From positions 29,932,254 through 29,996,253 of the forward strand of contig OV121086.1 in NCBI GenBank assembly GCA_921293015.1: a DNA stretch of 64,000 bases, written 5' to 3'. Source of the DNA: Phorcus lineatus. Taxonomy: Eukaryota > Mollusca > Gastropoda > Trochida > Trochidae. The notes beneath the pieces are model-generated. The model did no database searches. It worked only from the letters and a program-made list of their open reading frames with translations, and was not told where the DNA came from. The position numbers and the translations under genes are program-made. This document shows positions 27,181-41,955 of the stretch, one piece after another (position 1 is the first letter of the stretch; each line of letters opens with the position of its first letter).

Positions 27181-30100
27181 ACGTCTCTCTTTCAACAGAC
27201 AAAGACCAATGTACCAAATCCAAAAACACAACACGGCCGATATTTCTTATCCCTTACTTCTCATCCCCTCTCCAGAGTCTGTGGTCATCACTTTGATGTT
27301 TCCCGACCCCCAAGGCGCTGCCCATAACGGTGATGAATAGCGAACATCATCCGTAACGTTTACGAGACTCCTGGTCGTGTGGACGTCTGGTAGGTAGCCC
27401 GGGGAATGTATCAAAAGCAAAACGATATTTTTTCCGATAATATAGTTTAGCGTGTTGGTGTTACCAATATATTTTGAGAGTTGATAAATGAATATGGCTA
27501 CAGTTATGAAAAATGCATCATTCAAATATTTGAACCAGATTATGTTAGGTCTTGAATAAATCCATATCAAAGTAACGTCTTTTGAAAACCGTTTAACCTA
27601 GAATATCTAGATAATTAAACTTGTGTATATACCAGTTAATAAAAGTTTTACAAAACGTTGGTTCTCTGACATAAACAAATATTTCGTGATTACATTTACC
27701 CTCTAAACCAATCTTCTTTGATAAACAAAAATAACACCTTTGGATTGTTTCAAAGCATTTTGAAAAGTATTTCGACATAATTTATTCGATGACGTCATAA
27801 CATTTGAACGTCACCTTAATTCTAACAGCATCGTGACTACTGTGATGTCATACAGTTATAAATGACGGAGCATTGTAAAACACATTCTTTACAATGAGAT
27901 CTGCTTATTGATTAACACGAGGGATATACCTAATGGTAGACAATTTTGGAGGATAAATGATGTGTATATCTATGGAAGAATACGTCGATATCGTGTTAGC
28001 CAACATAAAAGATCTCTTTTATCTAAAAAGGAGACTAAGATCAAGTCAAGAGTTATAGGAATAACATAGTCGGTCGTTTCTATTTCTCTCGCAATGATAG
28101 ATGACGTCTTAAACGATCCGCCATCTTGTTTGCACTGTTTCCCACATTGAGAACGTAAAAGGTCGACCACTGATCCATTCAGTGTCTGGGAAACTGAAAA
28201 TACGATTGTGCTTTAATTATGCAATACAAAAATATTTCTCTTGCAACGAACATTGTTGCACCGAATATTGAAGAATTTATTATAGACATTTTGTCAAAAA
28301 CATGTTCTTTTCACAGAAATTTGATAACAGTCCTGCTTTTAATTAAATCTAAAGGAATACGGTAAGTTTAATATGAATATTTTGATTTATTTGATGATTT
28401 AATCCCTATTCAAGTATCTTTAAGAAATATCAGAAAAATCTCAACTGATTTTTTAACCTTCAACCTTGTGTTATAGATTACCCGAACTGCCATACGAAGT
28501 AAAATGTTTAAATAAACAGACCCTTTTCTCTCAAATAACACTAGTTACACTAGCATTTTAATAAATATGAATGAAGTCTGATACAAATGGGAGTTTGGTC
28601 GCGCAAATGATTTGGTAGTCAAGTGTTATATTATTATTACTACTACGGGTATTCCATAATATTTTGAAATTTCAAAGATGGTTCAATACACGAGAAAACG
28701 CCGTGTTGAAAGACATTTTTTTTTCAAAAAAATTTTAAAATTAGACGAACTATCTTTAATCAAACGAATTAGTAATCATGTGAACCCTAAAATAATATAA
28801 CTTTGTAATTACGTCACTACCGTTCTTGATTTGTAAACCAAGATAAGCAAACCAAGTGTTACAAAGTACATAGATATATATGTGTCAAAAGTCGACCATT
28901 CCACTTCGTACCCGGCAGCCACAATGCAGCACCAACGTGTCATTTTGCCCACCAGTTTACCCTTCAAATGCTCCGTTTTCTCAGCTTACCAATTGGGTTG
29001 CAGCTTCGGTCACGAAAGCCAGTCGTTATACCAAACTCACCTGCTAAATTCATAATTAATACAAAACATTTGATAGCGAAGGATAAGGAATTATATTTCT
29101 CCTTTGTAAAATGCACCATCAAGGGAAACCCCTTCGGCAATCCTAACCAAGTCACGTCTCGCTGTAACGATTTCCCTCTGAAATGTATAAACTAGACGAA
29201 ACCCAGTTCAACGTACTTAAGCTAGTTGACCCATAGACACGTTGCATATGTTATTTAATACGCTAATCAGCCGTTTCCGTGCTTTAATATTAAAAGTTCG
29301 CTGTTCATTCACATTTCAATCGCTGCCATCTTTGAAGGTCATGGTCATTTGCAGTCACGTGACCTTATTGTTTACCATCATGCATTTCTTTCATTTCCTG
29401 TGGTTGCGTGCCAATTCGCTACATATCGACATGGATAGCAAACATACAGACCGTAAGAGTTTTCTCAATGGAATATATTTCCATGCTTGCTGGCTACGTA
29501 CAACAAAATCATCTCCCACACTTCCGTACATTGTTTATACACAGGAAGAAAAAACAAACCAAAGCGCATATTAATGCATCCAAGTTGTAACTTCCTCAAA
29601 GTCTGCACAATAGTATTGCATAAATATGTTTGGGCCATATTTAAATGAAAAAGCCTTTAAATTCTTGGTCTTTCAAAATGGTCCCCCCTGAACCTTACTT
29701 TCTGAAAGTAAATATCATTTTTGGGGGGCAAAACTTAGATTGATCGTAATATGAATTTCTGTCATGATTAAAATGAATCCTTTTCCGAAAAGATCACAAC
29801 AGAAACCACTACACTTTTATTTCATCGTACACATAGGTATACATCTACCATCATAATAATAATGATAAATATACGTTTGAGTGTTTGAAAATCAAAGACA
29901 TGTTATACTGGATTGACAGCGAGTACAATTTCAATTGAAACCGAATCTGGCATTTTACATCAAATAAACACCACACAGCGAGCCCAGGAAGTTTAATTCA
30001 TCATTAAATAAACTAGCATGGTCTTTTTCATCTTATTTTTTAAGATAATGACATTTTCTGAAATTTATTTCCCATTTCAGAAACGATATGAGAGTCTTTT

Positions 30101-30369
30101 CCATACTCAATATCGACAAGACTAAAATAGTTGGAGAAATATCAGAGTTTCTGTGGCAATTTATCAACTAAAAGATCCTTCCAGTTCGCTTTCACAGACA
30201 TGAACTGTCTAATTCAACCATCTTATCTGCTATAGTGATGAAAGCGATCCACATCTAACGTAATTGGATAAAGAAGCCAGCGGTTCAAAGGGTCTTCGGC
30301 CCAGACGGATAAAACACGTACTAGTTGCATCCCATATGTTTGTACACTCGGAGCTAATTGGTCAAATAG

Positions 30370-30395
30370 CCTTTATATAAAACTTTATATAAAGG
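30370..30395. repeat. Perfect 12-bp inverted repeat
   Basis: CCTTTATATAAA, a 2-nt gap, then TTTATATAAAGG. AT-rich, so cruciform-prone; function unknown. Confidence 0.8.
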
Positions 30396-33300
30396 GAGTG
30401 TGATATACATATTACATTGCTGATAGAAACACGTTATTCTGAAATCCTTGTACATATCGTAGAAACAAGCTGTGTTAAGAATGTCAACAGACAAACCGTT
30501 TTTGTCATGACGGACTGTCTTTTTGCTTTGGTTTTGTTTTTAATCAAACCCAAATACCATATATAGTGATATAAATACAAAACTGCTCACATATTCACAA
30601 AGAAACATAATATATCATAATTGCTAGTATTCAGCAACAACCTTTTAAATGGTTTAGATAAGTATCGAAACTTCCGTCTGACTAATTGACACGCGCGATT
30701 GTCCGGTTTTCGATCAAAATCGCATCTTTGTACCTCTATACTGTCCATTAAGTTAAGCATTAACTATACCCTTTCACCCTTAAGAAACCAGTTACAAATA
30801 CATGTTTACCCTGAGGTCTGGTCTGTAGGGATGAAAGGGTTAAAATGATTATTTTCAGTTGGCACGTTACGATCTAATACCACCATTTATAAATTTTGGC
30901 ATATTTAATTTCAACAACTCGAGGATTATCTATTTGAGCAAACTTTTAAAGTACCCGGTCTACCAGACCAGGTACCCCCTTGTACTTCTTGGCAGACAGA
31001 GGCTTTTATTGAATAAAGTATTTTGTCCTGATGGGAATACAAGTTCCACAAGGCAAATATTCTTTGAAACTCTAACATCATTTAGCGGATCACCCATCTG
31101 TCAATTAACCATGACAACAAATGCTGAACGTCCGTAGTCAACTTAACAATTGTAACATTGCACTACATCTTCTTGTTCTAAGATAACTTCTTTTGGGAAT
31201 CGCTAAAGCATAACACTCATTGAATTTACAAAATCGTTCAATATATAAAACTCAATATGTTTGAATTTTGCTTAACGTTGATGGCGTAATTTCCCCCTAA
31301 ATTTTAGTCACTTGTCAAATGTGACATTAATTCTTCTGCGAAAATGCGCTTTATGTTTGTTATTATTTTAATTCCCGTAGGCCATGGCTAAACGTTTGAT
31401 TAACAATAATTTGCTTACCTTTTATCATGAAATATTGAAAATGACTATAGTTTCCACTCTATTAAGATTCATTGCACTTTAATGTATGTAAAATAGATAA
31501 CATTAAATTAGTACAGATTAGAATCGCCGTCTTCGTCTTGAGATTTAATACGCCTGCAATCGTTCCATGTTGCAGTATTTTTAAATGACTGGGTTATCTA
31601 ACTTTCCGGTTCTTGACAATCACAAAAGACACGAAGCGACTGTAGAGAATCTAGAATTGATTTTATGCCCCTTTCCCGAGGTTCTATAACAGATTTGGTT
31701 TTCATAGTCGAAGATATAACGCCTGACTATGAACAATTGCATTCTAACATATTAGGGGAGTTTTTTGTGTTTTTTTTAAAAACCTCTTAGACTTTTGAAA
31801 AGACCAGGCGGTAAATAATTTTCACAAAGCCCTCTTTGTAGTTACGGGGCCTAGGCCAGTATTACATTTAGTTACGATCACCTTGTCTAAGGGAGCATCG
31901 AGCAGGCGGACCCCTTAGTAACTTCAATGAAGATTATCAACTGAAAGGGAATGGCGTGTGCTTTTTGTAAAAAAGGAGTTTGGCTACTCAAGTCACGATC
32001 AAAGACACAATGAACATCTCAAACGCCGGATTACCTTTTTTCATACAACTGTTTATGCAAGGCTATATGAAATCTGGAACAGACGCAAGGGCTGGGTATC
32101 GCAACAAATGTTACGCCCATCTTTAGACTCGTCACGGCTGGTTAGTAACGTTGATATCGGCATGGTCGTTATATTAGCGAACCGGAAGTACACAGATAAA
32201 CGCCATTTTCTATTAGAGTTAAACGCACGTTGGTACAAAGTCCTCGTTCCTGAGATTAAAAATGTATGTCTATATTCAGTTTATATTGTTTATATTCTGT
32301 AATATAAACAATAAGCTACACCGATTTGAGACTTTGTTGATAATATGTGCGTATTTCGTCCACAGAGCTGTAAGTTAAATTTTATGAACTCCATTATTAA
32401 GACAAACCAATGCCAGCGAAATTCCCATTCGTCGATTTACGCTCATTCGGCACAACCCTAAGTACATTTCCCCATATTTTATGTCAGAGTTGTTGTTTGT
32501 TTTGGCATGTCAAGTTTTTCATGACAAAATAAGTTTGTTGTATTCAATGATTCTTTTATACGTCACATAAGAATACAGATTTCGTTCAGGGAGAAACGTA
32601 ACATCGCTAATCGCAAACGTTGACTTTTTTCCCAAAAATAAGTTGACTATTTATAATTATGTTGGACTTCCAGCGTAGCTGTTTAAAGTGATTTCGCTGA
32701 TGTTTAAAAAAAATCGGTCCTACTCCCTGAATAGGATCGTTTGAGAGCCGGCGGCTGTTTCAACTTTCTTACAAAAAAATTCAGTCAGTTTGATAACTTT
32801 GCTGATAAAATCTTAAATACTCGTTGATTACTCTTCACTGTATCTAAAGTTGCCAACGCTGCGGAAGTAATGATACAAATATCTGGAAATCAAGTCAACG
32901 AGGAAAGCCGTCGAGACGTCAGTGATGTACCATTTCTTCACAGAAGTGATACGGCAAGCTTGTTTCTGTAACATCAAAAAGTTTATCTAAAAGCGAAATT
33001 ACCGGTGGTCTTACGTTGAAAACCTGACTACGTGTGCTCCGACCACTGCGTGCGTCTTGGACGATTTGTCCGAGTTCTACGCACAGCGTAAGGTTGATCG
33101 TTTACTCCATGCAGTATTGCAGTTAAAAAATACTGTATTTTAAGTTTTTTTAAATGCTTTATCCGCTATAGATTTATTCCTTGCATAAATTGCTAAATAA
33201 AGCAGTATAGCTGGGTATTTCGTATGTGCACATACTCTTTTTTCCAAATTAGGACCACATTAGGTCTGATATGAAGCAGTTAAAACCTACTTTTCGCGCA

Positions 33301-35598
33301 CGTTTCAAAACTTGTTTTACTTTTCAAAACCTTTATCAAATATTGAAACGACATCTAGGAGAATAGTTCTTAAAATAATTCATTAATTTCATTCAAAATG
33401 AAGTGTAACGTTACTTAATTAAACTCTATTTCAGTAGTCTTGGTCACATATTTTGGTGCATCTCATACTATTTCATCATTCTCTCCAAAAAGAGATTACT
33501 ACAAACATTCATTCCATAGCAACCCCTATTACAATTAGAGCACTTTCTGGGTAAGAAATACACATTCCTGATAGGATGCAATGAAAGTTGTTTTTCAATT
33601 AGCGACGTTGTTATGCAATTACCATTCGATTCTTTTCATAGTGATTTATAGACTGGGGATTCTTCAACTGTGCGTGACACACATATTTCCTATAAGACAA
33701 AATTCAGTCGGGAATGTTTTAAACGATATTTGATTAAATATTAGGACGCCATCGTATTGCAAATTGTCACCGCAAGGGATTTGAAAAAACAATTCCAAAG
33801 AAATATGAGCTTCTTGAAAGAGAGGTTACGTAGGAAGAGCCAGCTGATCTATGTAATCTATATTGTATTTCATTGGCAAATCCAGGTGGTGAAAAGAAGT
33901 GGTAAATAGTGATCACTTGTATCTAAACTCTCGTTTTCGTACAAGGCAAATATAATAGAAGCTTCTTCGTCTTTATTGTAGCAACAAAGTTTCACTCCGT
34001 GCCCCTTCGTCTGGCGAATGGCATTTGCGATTTGCATGCATTGTTTCTATTACCACGAACGTTATGAGCTGATCTATGTCACAAGGGAACCAGAATAACA
34101 TCGAACCATTCTGAAAACATATAGTTGTCATACGTTACCCTTCCCATTCCTCGCCTGATCCATACTAGCCATCACGTGACCTAAACACGTGACCCTGTGC
34201 ACGTGCATGTGTCAAGAATGGAAACACAATAGGTGATTATTACGTAAAAAGCAGGGAAAGGTCTCGCCCCTCTCGTATTATGGAGTAAGAAAAACAAGGT
34301 AAAGATAAAATTATTTTTACAGCGTATTTTAATGTCCTCCCAACCTTTCTCAAAATACCTGGTGCATCACCCGAGGTTTAAAGGGACAGTTACACATTTT
34401 TAGGTAAATAAAGTCATCTCACGAAAATGAAAATAAATCTTACCAATTGCAAGCCAATATTTTATCAGTAAAAGCAGTTCTGTTGAACGTAACATGTTCG
34501 GTTAAGATACGTGAATCCATTTCCTACCTTAAATGATGAAAAGATGTACACTCTAAAATGGCTACTAGTAGTTTTCGCTTGATACTTGATTATTTCATTT
34601 ATGACTTTGATTGATCGGGTTGAGAAATGTGATGTTTTGACCCTCTTAAAATAATGCGTTTGGCATTAAAATCCATATCTTTTGGGGAAAATGAAGAAGG
34701 GATATTTCCAAAAAATTCCGTCTGACCTACTTTTGAAACGGATTTTGGTGAGAGTAGGAGCCCTAAGCAGGGAGATTTGTTAACCCCCTTGATGTCAAGA
34801 CAACATATGGCGACTACAGATTGTTTTGGACAAGTTTGGTTAGATGGTATCTCGAATATGTAATTTTGATGTATTAACTTTTTAAATAACCCCTTTGTTT
34901 CTAATTGAGCATACAGGATTTTAATGAATGGTTGAGCTTATACCTTCTATAATTTCGCAAATGTGGTCATCCCGAATATGTTATTCAGGCAAGAAACGAC
35001 CAAAACAGCCCAAAAGCTTGATTATAAACTCACTTTGGATATAAACGTGTCACTGTGGCTGGTGCAGGAAAAGTCAATTGGGCCCAAATCTATATACTTT
35101 TGATTTCCGGACCAACTAATTAGAAACATAGAGCTTTTATTTACAGAGCTCTTGCGCGAGCGTGGATTCAATTTATGTAATGTCTTATGTTTGATGCAAT
35201 CGGTCTTAAGTTAATGCATTTAGATCTTTCAGTTTTTCCAGACAGAATCTATAACAGAAGTAACATTTTGTCTATAAGCAACATCCCCTTTAATGCAAGT
35301 AGAACAGATAACAAATATATCAACAGTCACTGGTAATTGGTTATTATGATAATTAGCTGTAAGGTTACTTACCCCATTATAGTATGTGTATCTAATACAA
35401 TATTTTCATTCAACCCATGTTTATAACTGAACAGTGGAGTAGTCACTTGACCATTTCCGTAAGTGAATACCATAAGTACATCGCATCTATTTCACACGAA
35501 ATGTCTTCCATATAGCTCCTTGGTTATAGAAGTATACGGGTTAAAATTAACCGCAACTGATGTCATTCTCATCGCTCCTTTATGAACTTTCCCTCACA

Positions 35599-35617
35599 TG
35601 ACGTCATCATGACGTCA
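35599..35617. promoter_or_regulatory. Tandem CRE pair
   Basis: Two perfect TGACGTCA sites (35599-35606 and 35610-35617) lie 11 bp apart, about one helical turn, so both would face the same side of the DNA. No gene start is identifiable nearby. Confidence 0.4.
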
Positions 35618-38600
35618 TTCGTCAAGCAGCATATGTTTTATGTCATGATTTAGTGGGAAATAGACAATAGTATCCCACATGCTGGTGTGAAATACGTATC
35701 ATGCTCTTCTCGCCGTAAGAACAGGGAGTTGCGGCCTTTAGTCCCCTGACATTTAACACAATGCCGAAACCCAAGCATACATTGATAACCCAGCAACAAT
35801 ATTGTGATAGGAAGGAGATGATAGACCCTCGTCTGTCTACGTATGTAGCTCTAGTCAGTGGAAGGACGAGGGTTTACATCACTGTGATGCTTGTCTGTAA
35901 CTATCCATCAAGAAATGGATACTGCAAAAATCTGGGACTCTTATAGACTTATACGCAGTCTCTAAAAATATTTTCAAAATGATTGTTCTATTCAATATAG
36001 GAAAGGAGCCTCAAAGAAATTATTTGCTTTTCAGGAGGTTCCGTTGGGGTCAAAATAGTAATAACCTGTGTGTAAGACTAGGTAAACTACAAATACCTTT
36101 AGTATGAAACCCCTTTGCGCTGGCCGTTTTGCCCTGTATTTAGATTGTGTGTTACATTTCATCGGCCTTACACACTGTTCATTTACTAAACGAATACTTA
36201 TATGAAAGTACATCATGATTTCAAGTTGAGAAAATCAGCGTAAAAGTTCAACTTATTTCAACATAGTTCTTCTATTTCGGTCGATATATGCATCTCACTT
36301 CAAAGGTATTAATGACATATATTCCCATGTAAACCCTGTTTATATGCAAAATAATTCGTGTGAGAGATATTTATAAAGCCGTGCAATCGGCATTTTTTCT
36401 ATTCCGTAACTTACCTCTTCGATGCACACATTTTATCAGAAATCAGAAGTGGGGATTGATTGGAGACAAGAATAGATTGAAGTAATTTTTTTACCATGTT
36501 TTTTTTAACTGAAAACTTCGAAATTAGTTAAATCGATAAAGTACGTAACCTACATTTACGTACGTGATAAGCTGACACATTATTGCTCGCGTAAATGTAA
36601 AAAATAAATATATAGTGTTGCCTAAGGAATCGTCATCGTCATGAATATTTTTATTCATACCTATTTTGTTTGACTGTAAGGTTATTTCTGCAATGGCTTT
36701 CAATATATCGCTTTATCTCAACTGAATGTTATAAACTGTCCCCAGGGCACAACGTAATTCCTCTGCGACAGCTTCAAGTGGTTAATAATGGTATGTGACA
36801 GGGTAAGGTCCTACCTCCTATTCTTTTCTGTATAGTTGACGATGTGGCTTGAATTACCCCAGTGTTAGGCGATACTCTCTCCAATCGCCCTTATCATTAC
36901 GACAACAGAGAGGTGATAGCATAACACGAAAATATGAGACGGTTTGTCGGCATCCCTTGGCGTTTACGATACCCAGGAATATTTTTGATTACCCAACAAA
37001 GAATTATTATGATAAAACCTACCCTTATTATCTCTCATCTGAACCTTATTTCGCTTCACGTATTCACCAAGGTATCTCCCTCCAAGGCTATCCCTTTCTA
37101 GAGACGGTTTGGATAAATGCTGTAATTACCGGGTGATGGGTTCCTGTTAGCGCGTGGGGGTTATCGTCCAAACCCTGGGGTTCTTGTTTGGGTCCTTGAG
37201 GTCATTAAAACGGATCTGTAGGAGCTTGGATGGTTTTAGACATGAATACGTCGATTATGTTGTTTAAAAAAATAATGACTGTTGATTCATGTTGATTTTA
37301 AGAATTTAATTTTAAAAAATCAAATCTACTTCCGTCTGTGTTTAAGTAGAAAACATGTAACTATTGCTTTTGTAGAATAAAGCTGATACGGCTAATAATA
37401 TTTGTAACTTTCGCATTTGTAGTTTTTCGCATACTTTCAAATTGATGAGAAAGTGAAATTACTCTCACAAGACAATATTTTCTGGATAACAACTTCTTTA
37501 TTGTGAGATTCACGACGTTGCGGGGTATATACTTACTCCTTCATAATGTAGGGAATATGAAATGGGGTACACATATACCTTAACCAGTGAACATTAAATG
37601 AGGAAAACTATTAAGGAAGATTAATTAAATGAGAATGGACTACAATTAACTGGAATGATTCTTAATCAAGGGTTGAAGTGAAGCGAGACATTGGTTCATG
37701 ATCTGGCGAATATTCTGGATCATTTAAATGAAAATCGTGATTTCTAAACTAGAAACTATGACATGTCAAAGTTGAAGATAAGTGAATTATTGATTCAATG
37801 AACTGGAAAGAAGATTTGCTAGGGGTAAAAAAAGGAAGAAAATTATCTATTTGTCAGTGGTTGAGACTGGTAAAATGTTTTTCCAAAGTAAAGGACTTGG
37901 TCAAGGGTAGAGTAAAGTGAAATACTGACACGCCGTTTTAGGCGATAAGGTTTAATTTTTTAGTATGCATTTTGGATCTAGGCATTTTGCTATATGAATG
38001 TGAAAAGGAAAATGGTGTGAACAAATATTCATGGTACTTGACGACGGGCTATTTATTGTCTTAAATAGTCTCATTCTCAAAAATTCTATTACGTAACCCC
38101 CATATTTAATATTGAACAATTTTACATGCTTTGGGTTGTCGGAAAAGCTTATTCATTTACATTAAAAAATGGATTCATTATTTTTTTAGCCCTAATTAGA
38201 AACATTAACCGTTAATAGCACTTTATGAAACGGAAACGTCATCCGAGTTTCAATACTTACATTTTACATATCTCGGTTACAATCTGATACATTCTACCTG
38301 TTTTACGTAAAGGACAATAACACTAGCACAAACCGCTATAATTAAATGAATTATTTCCATGACTGGGCACATTATAAAATTTTGTCTCTATGAATCCCGC
38401 ATTAAATGCATTACGTGTTTTGATGTAACTATTCAATGTAAAAAATACTGCAGAACGTGTTTCTAGTGTTGAATTACAAATATTAGATATAATTTTGCCT
38501 ACAAAAAGATATAAAAACGTCATGTAAATGAATAAATATGAAAATGATACATAAAACTGATACATATATACATATTGACACCCATTGCTAGTCTAACAAT

Positions 38601-40934
38601 TAGATTTTGAAATGAAAAATGCATCAGTTAATTGAAAATGTTTAAAAATATCAAATGAAATGAAAAGGAGACTGAAATTTCTTCATTTTCTGATCAAGCG
38701 CTAAAGTCTTCTTATAGACTTGCTTAGGCTTCTACCTTATATCATACCCAAAATTAACCGTAACATTTTGGTAAGTCATTAAAGTGACCAGGGGTCAAAA
38801 TTTCGAAAACACTATCTTTTATTTTTCTCTACAAAATATTTGATTCGAAATTCAACGAAATCGAACTTTCTAAAGAACGATCCCTTCTGTCTATTTCTAC
38901 ATGCCAAAATTAGATTTTTTGCACGAGAGACTAGACGATCTCTGAATAAGTTCACGAATGGCTATTTTTCACATGAACAATTATAGGTGATCCTTTGTCA
39001 GTTTTGCTGAAGTTATTTTATTGACGTCCAAACTAAACCCAAATAACATACGATTACGTGGTAAGTGGCAAGTGAACAAACTTTCGGTATGCAGCTGTAC
39101 ACAAAACAGAAAAATAGGGGCAGTTAAAACGGTTGAACTAGTAATGTGTGCAGCTTTTGAAAGTACATAAAATATGAACTGAGAACAAAGAATGAAATAC
39201 AGTTTACTAAAGCAATCTTTAAAAATTAACCGATTTGATAATAATACTATTTGATTAACCAAACAGCCTGCCGTTTTCTTTTTTCGGGTTATAAGCAAAA
39301 TTTAGATATTACTGAAATCGTAGTTTATGCAGACTTTATGCAATTTTGCATTTAATACTTCCGCTCTTTTACAATCAACTTTATAACCTGGGACGTACAT
39401 ATTTGCTAAATAACTTACAAGGACGATTACCTTGGTGGGTTCGTTAGTTACATCGAGAGATATGCAGTATCTGTGCATTCGTTGTGTTTACGAAATATTG
39501 GTGCGGGCTAATGCCTTTAAGATTCAAAGTCACAAACGGCACAAAGTATATGGTAGTCCTTAGTAGGCTACATAGAACATTCTGTAATGTTATGAAAGGT
39601 CATTATTTGACTCAATCCCTGACCAACCCTCACACTTTCCAAATTACAGTAATTGAATGATTTTTTTCAATGAAACACTTTAAATTACCCTTTCAACAGC
39701 ACTCCTATTTCCTTCCTTCGTTTCCTTTGAGAGCAGGAGTGGATTGTGATGGATATGTTACTGTTCTCCGTTTTGAAAATTGAATTATTGATGCCATATA
39801 GGTTTTTGCTAATACATGACTTATATAACTTTATAGATGTTGCTTAGCATTAACATCAGCATCTGATGTTTAAACGGCGCCTTCACAATTTTAATCCTGA
39901 ACCAGTTTTATGTATTGTTGGTCTACAAGCAAAGTTTTTAATTATTATTATCGTTTTATAATTATCGTTGGATTCCTTAAACCTGAGGTTGAAGTAATAA
40001 TACAAGTGGCACTGTGATGATTACCAGTGTTTCGTGGCAGCGTTCACTTATTAATAAATAGATTTTCAGTGATCATGTATTAATATCAAACAATTTTTAT
40101 GAACTTCAGAAGATGTATTTGTAAATATATTCCAATTCAAAACTCACATTTCAAGTTTCGCCAGTTTATTTGATTTCATATTAAAATTGAACAATAATTA
40201 CATTGATATTTTTCTATCATATTTTACTGTTCTTATAAACAAGTTAAAAAAGTTTTATTAATTAAGTTATTTCGAACAGTTGTTTAGTAATGATATTATT
40301 ATTGTACAGTTATTTAAGTACTTAATGCAGTATAAAAATAACTTTTAAAGTAAATGAGTTTTGGTATGTGCAAGGATCCCTTTTTATTCATGCTTTATTA
40401 TAATATGTTCTAACGTGGAATTTTTACATACAAAATTAAATTTACATTTCAACAAAGTGATGTCGACCTTTCTCTATATAAATTCAGCTATTTATCATAC
40501 AAATTTAAAAATTCTAATAAGCCCAGTCTTTTAATTAACAGGATAGGCCGATTTTCCGTTTGGTGTCTGCCGTTTTGTGATTCATGGTATACCGGCTTGA
40601 CCCCGATTGTATTTTGAAATGACACGCTCCCAGGTCATCCAATTTCATTTTATACCTTTATTGACAAAAGGATTAAAATTTCACTTTTTAAAATATCCGA
40701 AGGATGGTCGAACTATGAGACTGCACCCGGATGATGAAATTCATCCACAAGAACCTTTTGAATGTGATGTTTGGTTTAAAAAGTAATTTTGCTTTGGGAC
40801 AGGCTAGGAAAATGTAACATGTGCATGTAATGTATCAACATATTCTGTTACATCAGGACAAATGACATCATTTTGATTTAAGTTTTGGAAGATATCTCAT
40901 TGGTTAACTCGAAAAAAATTCATCTTTACCTAAG

Positions 40935-41336
40935 GATCTACACTTGCTTCCAATTGAAGCGAGAACCAAGTTTGAAGTCCTCTGTATAACATACCAGTTG
41001 TGGACAGAAATCATTCAGTAATGCTGCTCCTCGACTTTGGAATCAACTTCCTCACGTCATCAATATATCACCTTCATTGACTGTTTTTAAATCAAAACTC
41101 AAAACTGATCTTTTTTCAAGCTATTATTCATAAACATTATTTTATGATATTTTCCCACTGACTGAATTATCTGACTTTATGTACTGTATTTATTCATATG
41201 CTATAATTCATACTCTTCTCTTAGATTGTATTTCATGCCAATACCCAACACCATTACCTTTTATTCTAACATGTATATGCTAACATGCATACCTTGAGTA
41301 TGAATACTCACTATTATTATTATTGTTATTATTATC
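40935..41336 (+). mobile_element. LINE (non-LTR retrotransposon) 3'-end relic
   Basis: Frame 40935-41019 encodes LHLLPIEARTKFEVLCITYQ, and a second frame ending at the TAA at 41133 encodes FSNAAPRLWNQLPHVINIS followed by FKSKLKTDLF. These are the two hallmark blocks of the C-terminal end of reverse-transcriptase ORF2 in Jockey/CR1/Rex-type LINEs. The intervening ~50 residues expected in the family are missing and the frame is broken, so the copy is dead. The 3' UTR ends in a GAGTAT..ATACTC stem-loop and an (ATT)n tail near 41311-41336. Confidence 0.8.
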
Positions 41337-41349
41337 TTAAAAAAAACAC

Positions 41350-41415
41350 AACAACAACAACAACAACAACTACCACTACTACTGCTACTACAATAGCAAC
41401 TACCATTACTACTAT

Positions 41416-41463
<48 letters not shown>

Positions 41464-41465
41464 AT
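41350..41465 (+). repeat. (AAC)n and (ACT)n microsatellite, left block
   Basis: (CAA)n at about 41350-41370, then imperfect, then near-pure (ACT)n to 41465. It directly follows the LINE tail. Confidence 0.95.
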
Positions 41466-41840
41466 AACTACTGCTGCATAAATAGAGGATACTAAACGAC
41501 CTTCCATTTAATACTATTTTTATTAAACGAGTTAATGATTAAGTATAAAACGAGCGAAAGCGAGTTTGATACCAAATCATTAACGAGTTTAATAAAAATA
41601 GTGTTAAATGGATGGAAGTTTAGTATTCTGTTTATTACTTGACCTCAGTAATCAAGCATTATTACCGAAAGTGTACTGAACGAAGCATTTCCGCGACTAA
41701 GCCGCCATTGAGCCGTCGGTGCCAAGATTGTGACATCACAACCACACAATATTATGACGTCATACGGGGATCGGTATTACACTAGTTTAATGTCGCCGTA
41801 TAAATATTACACTGCGGTATCTTACACGAGCGAGTAATAA
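41466..41840. mobile_element. Hairpin element between two (ACT)n blocks
   Basis: A palindrome with ~60-nt arms (41481-41540 and 41574-41634, several mismatches) around a 33-nt loop with GCGAAAGCGAG, then ~200 bp containing AAGCCGCCATTGAG, TGACATCACA and a perfect CRE (41755-41762). (ACT)n sequence lies on both sides, as if the element had landed within the microsatellite. It has the same architecture as the elements at 5.0 and 48.8 kb (hairpin head, ATGGCGG-type motif, ACGTCA sites), but the sequences are not clearly homologous. Confidence 0.6.
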
Positions 41841-41885
41841 CTATAACTACAACAATACTACTACTAGAAGCTACTACTACTACTT

Positions 41886-41931
<46 letters not shown>

Positions 41932-41955
41932 AACTACTACAACAATCTACTATTT
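41841..41955 (+). repeat. (ACT)n microsatellite, right block
   Basis: Imperfect then near-pure (CTA)n, best at 41886-41932. Confidence 0.95.

Larger units (their letters stand above)
27181..40934. other. Gene-poor noncoding DNA (13.7 kb)
   Basis: No gene I can support. It contains a perfect CRE at 27790-27797, a small hairpin at 30370, and a CRE pair at 35599. The largest frame, 31958-32302 (+, 114 codons), begins with a non-ATG codon chosen by frame length, has no recognisable domain and may be chance. Frames at 30859-31137 and 36849-37136 are similar. Confidence 0.4.

Noticed and set aside
31958..32302. 114-codon plus frame
   Set aside because: Non-ATG start, unknown sequence and no promoter or poly(A) context; kept only as a remark in the region entry.
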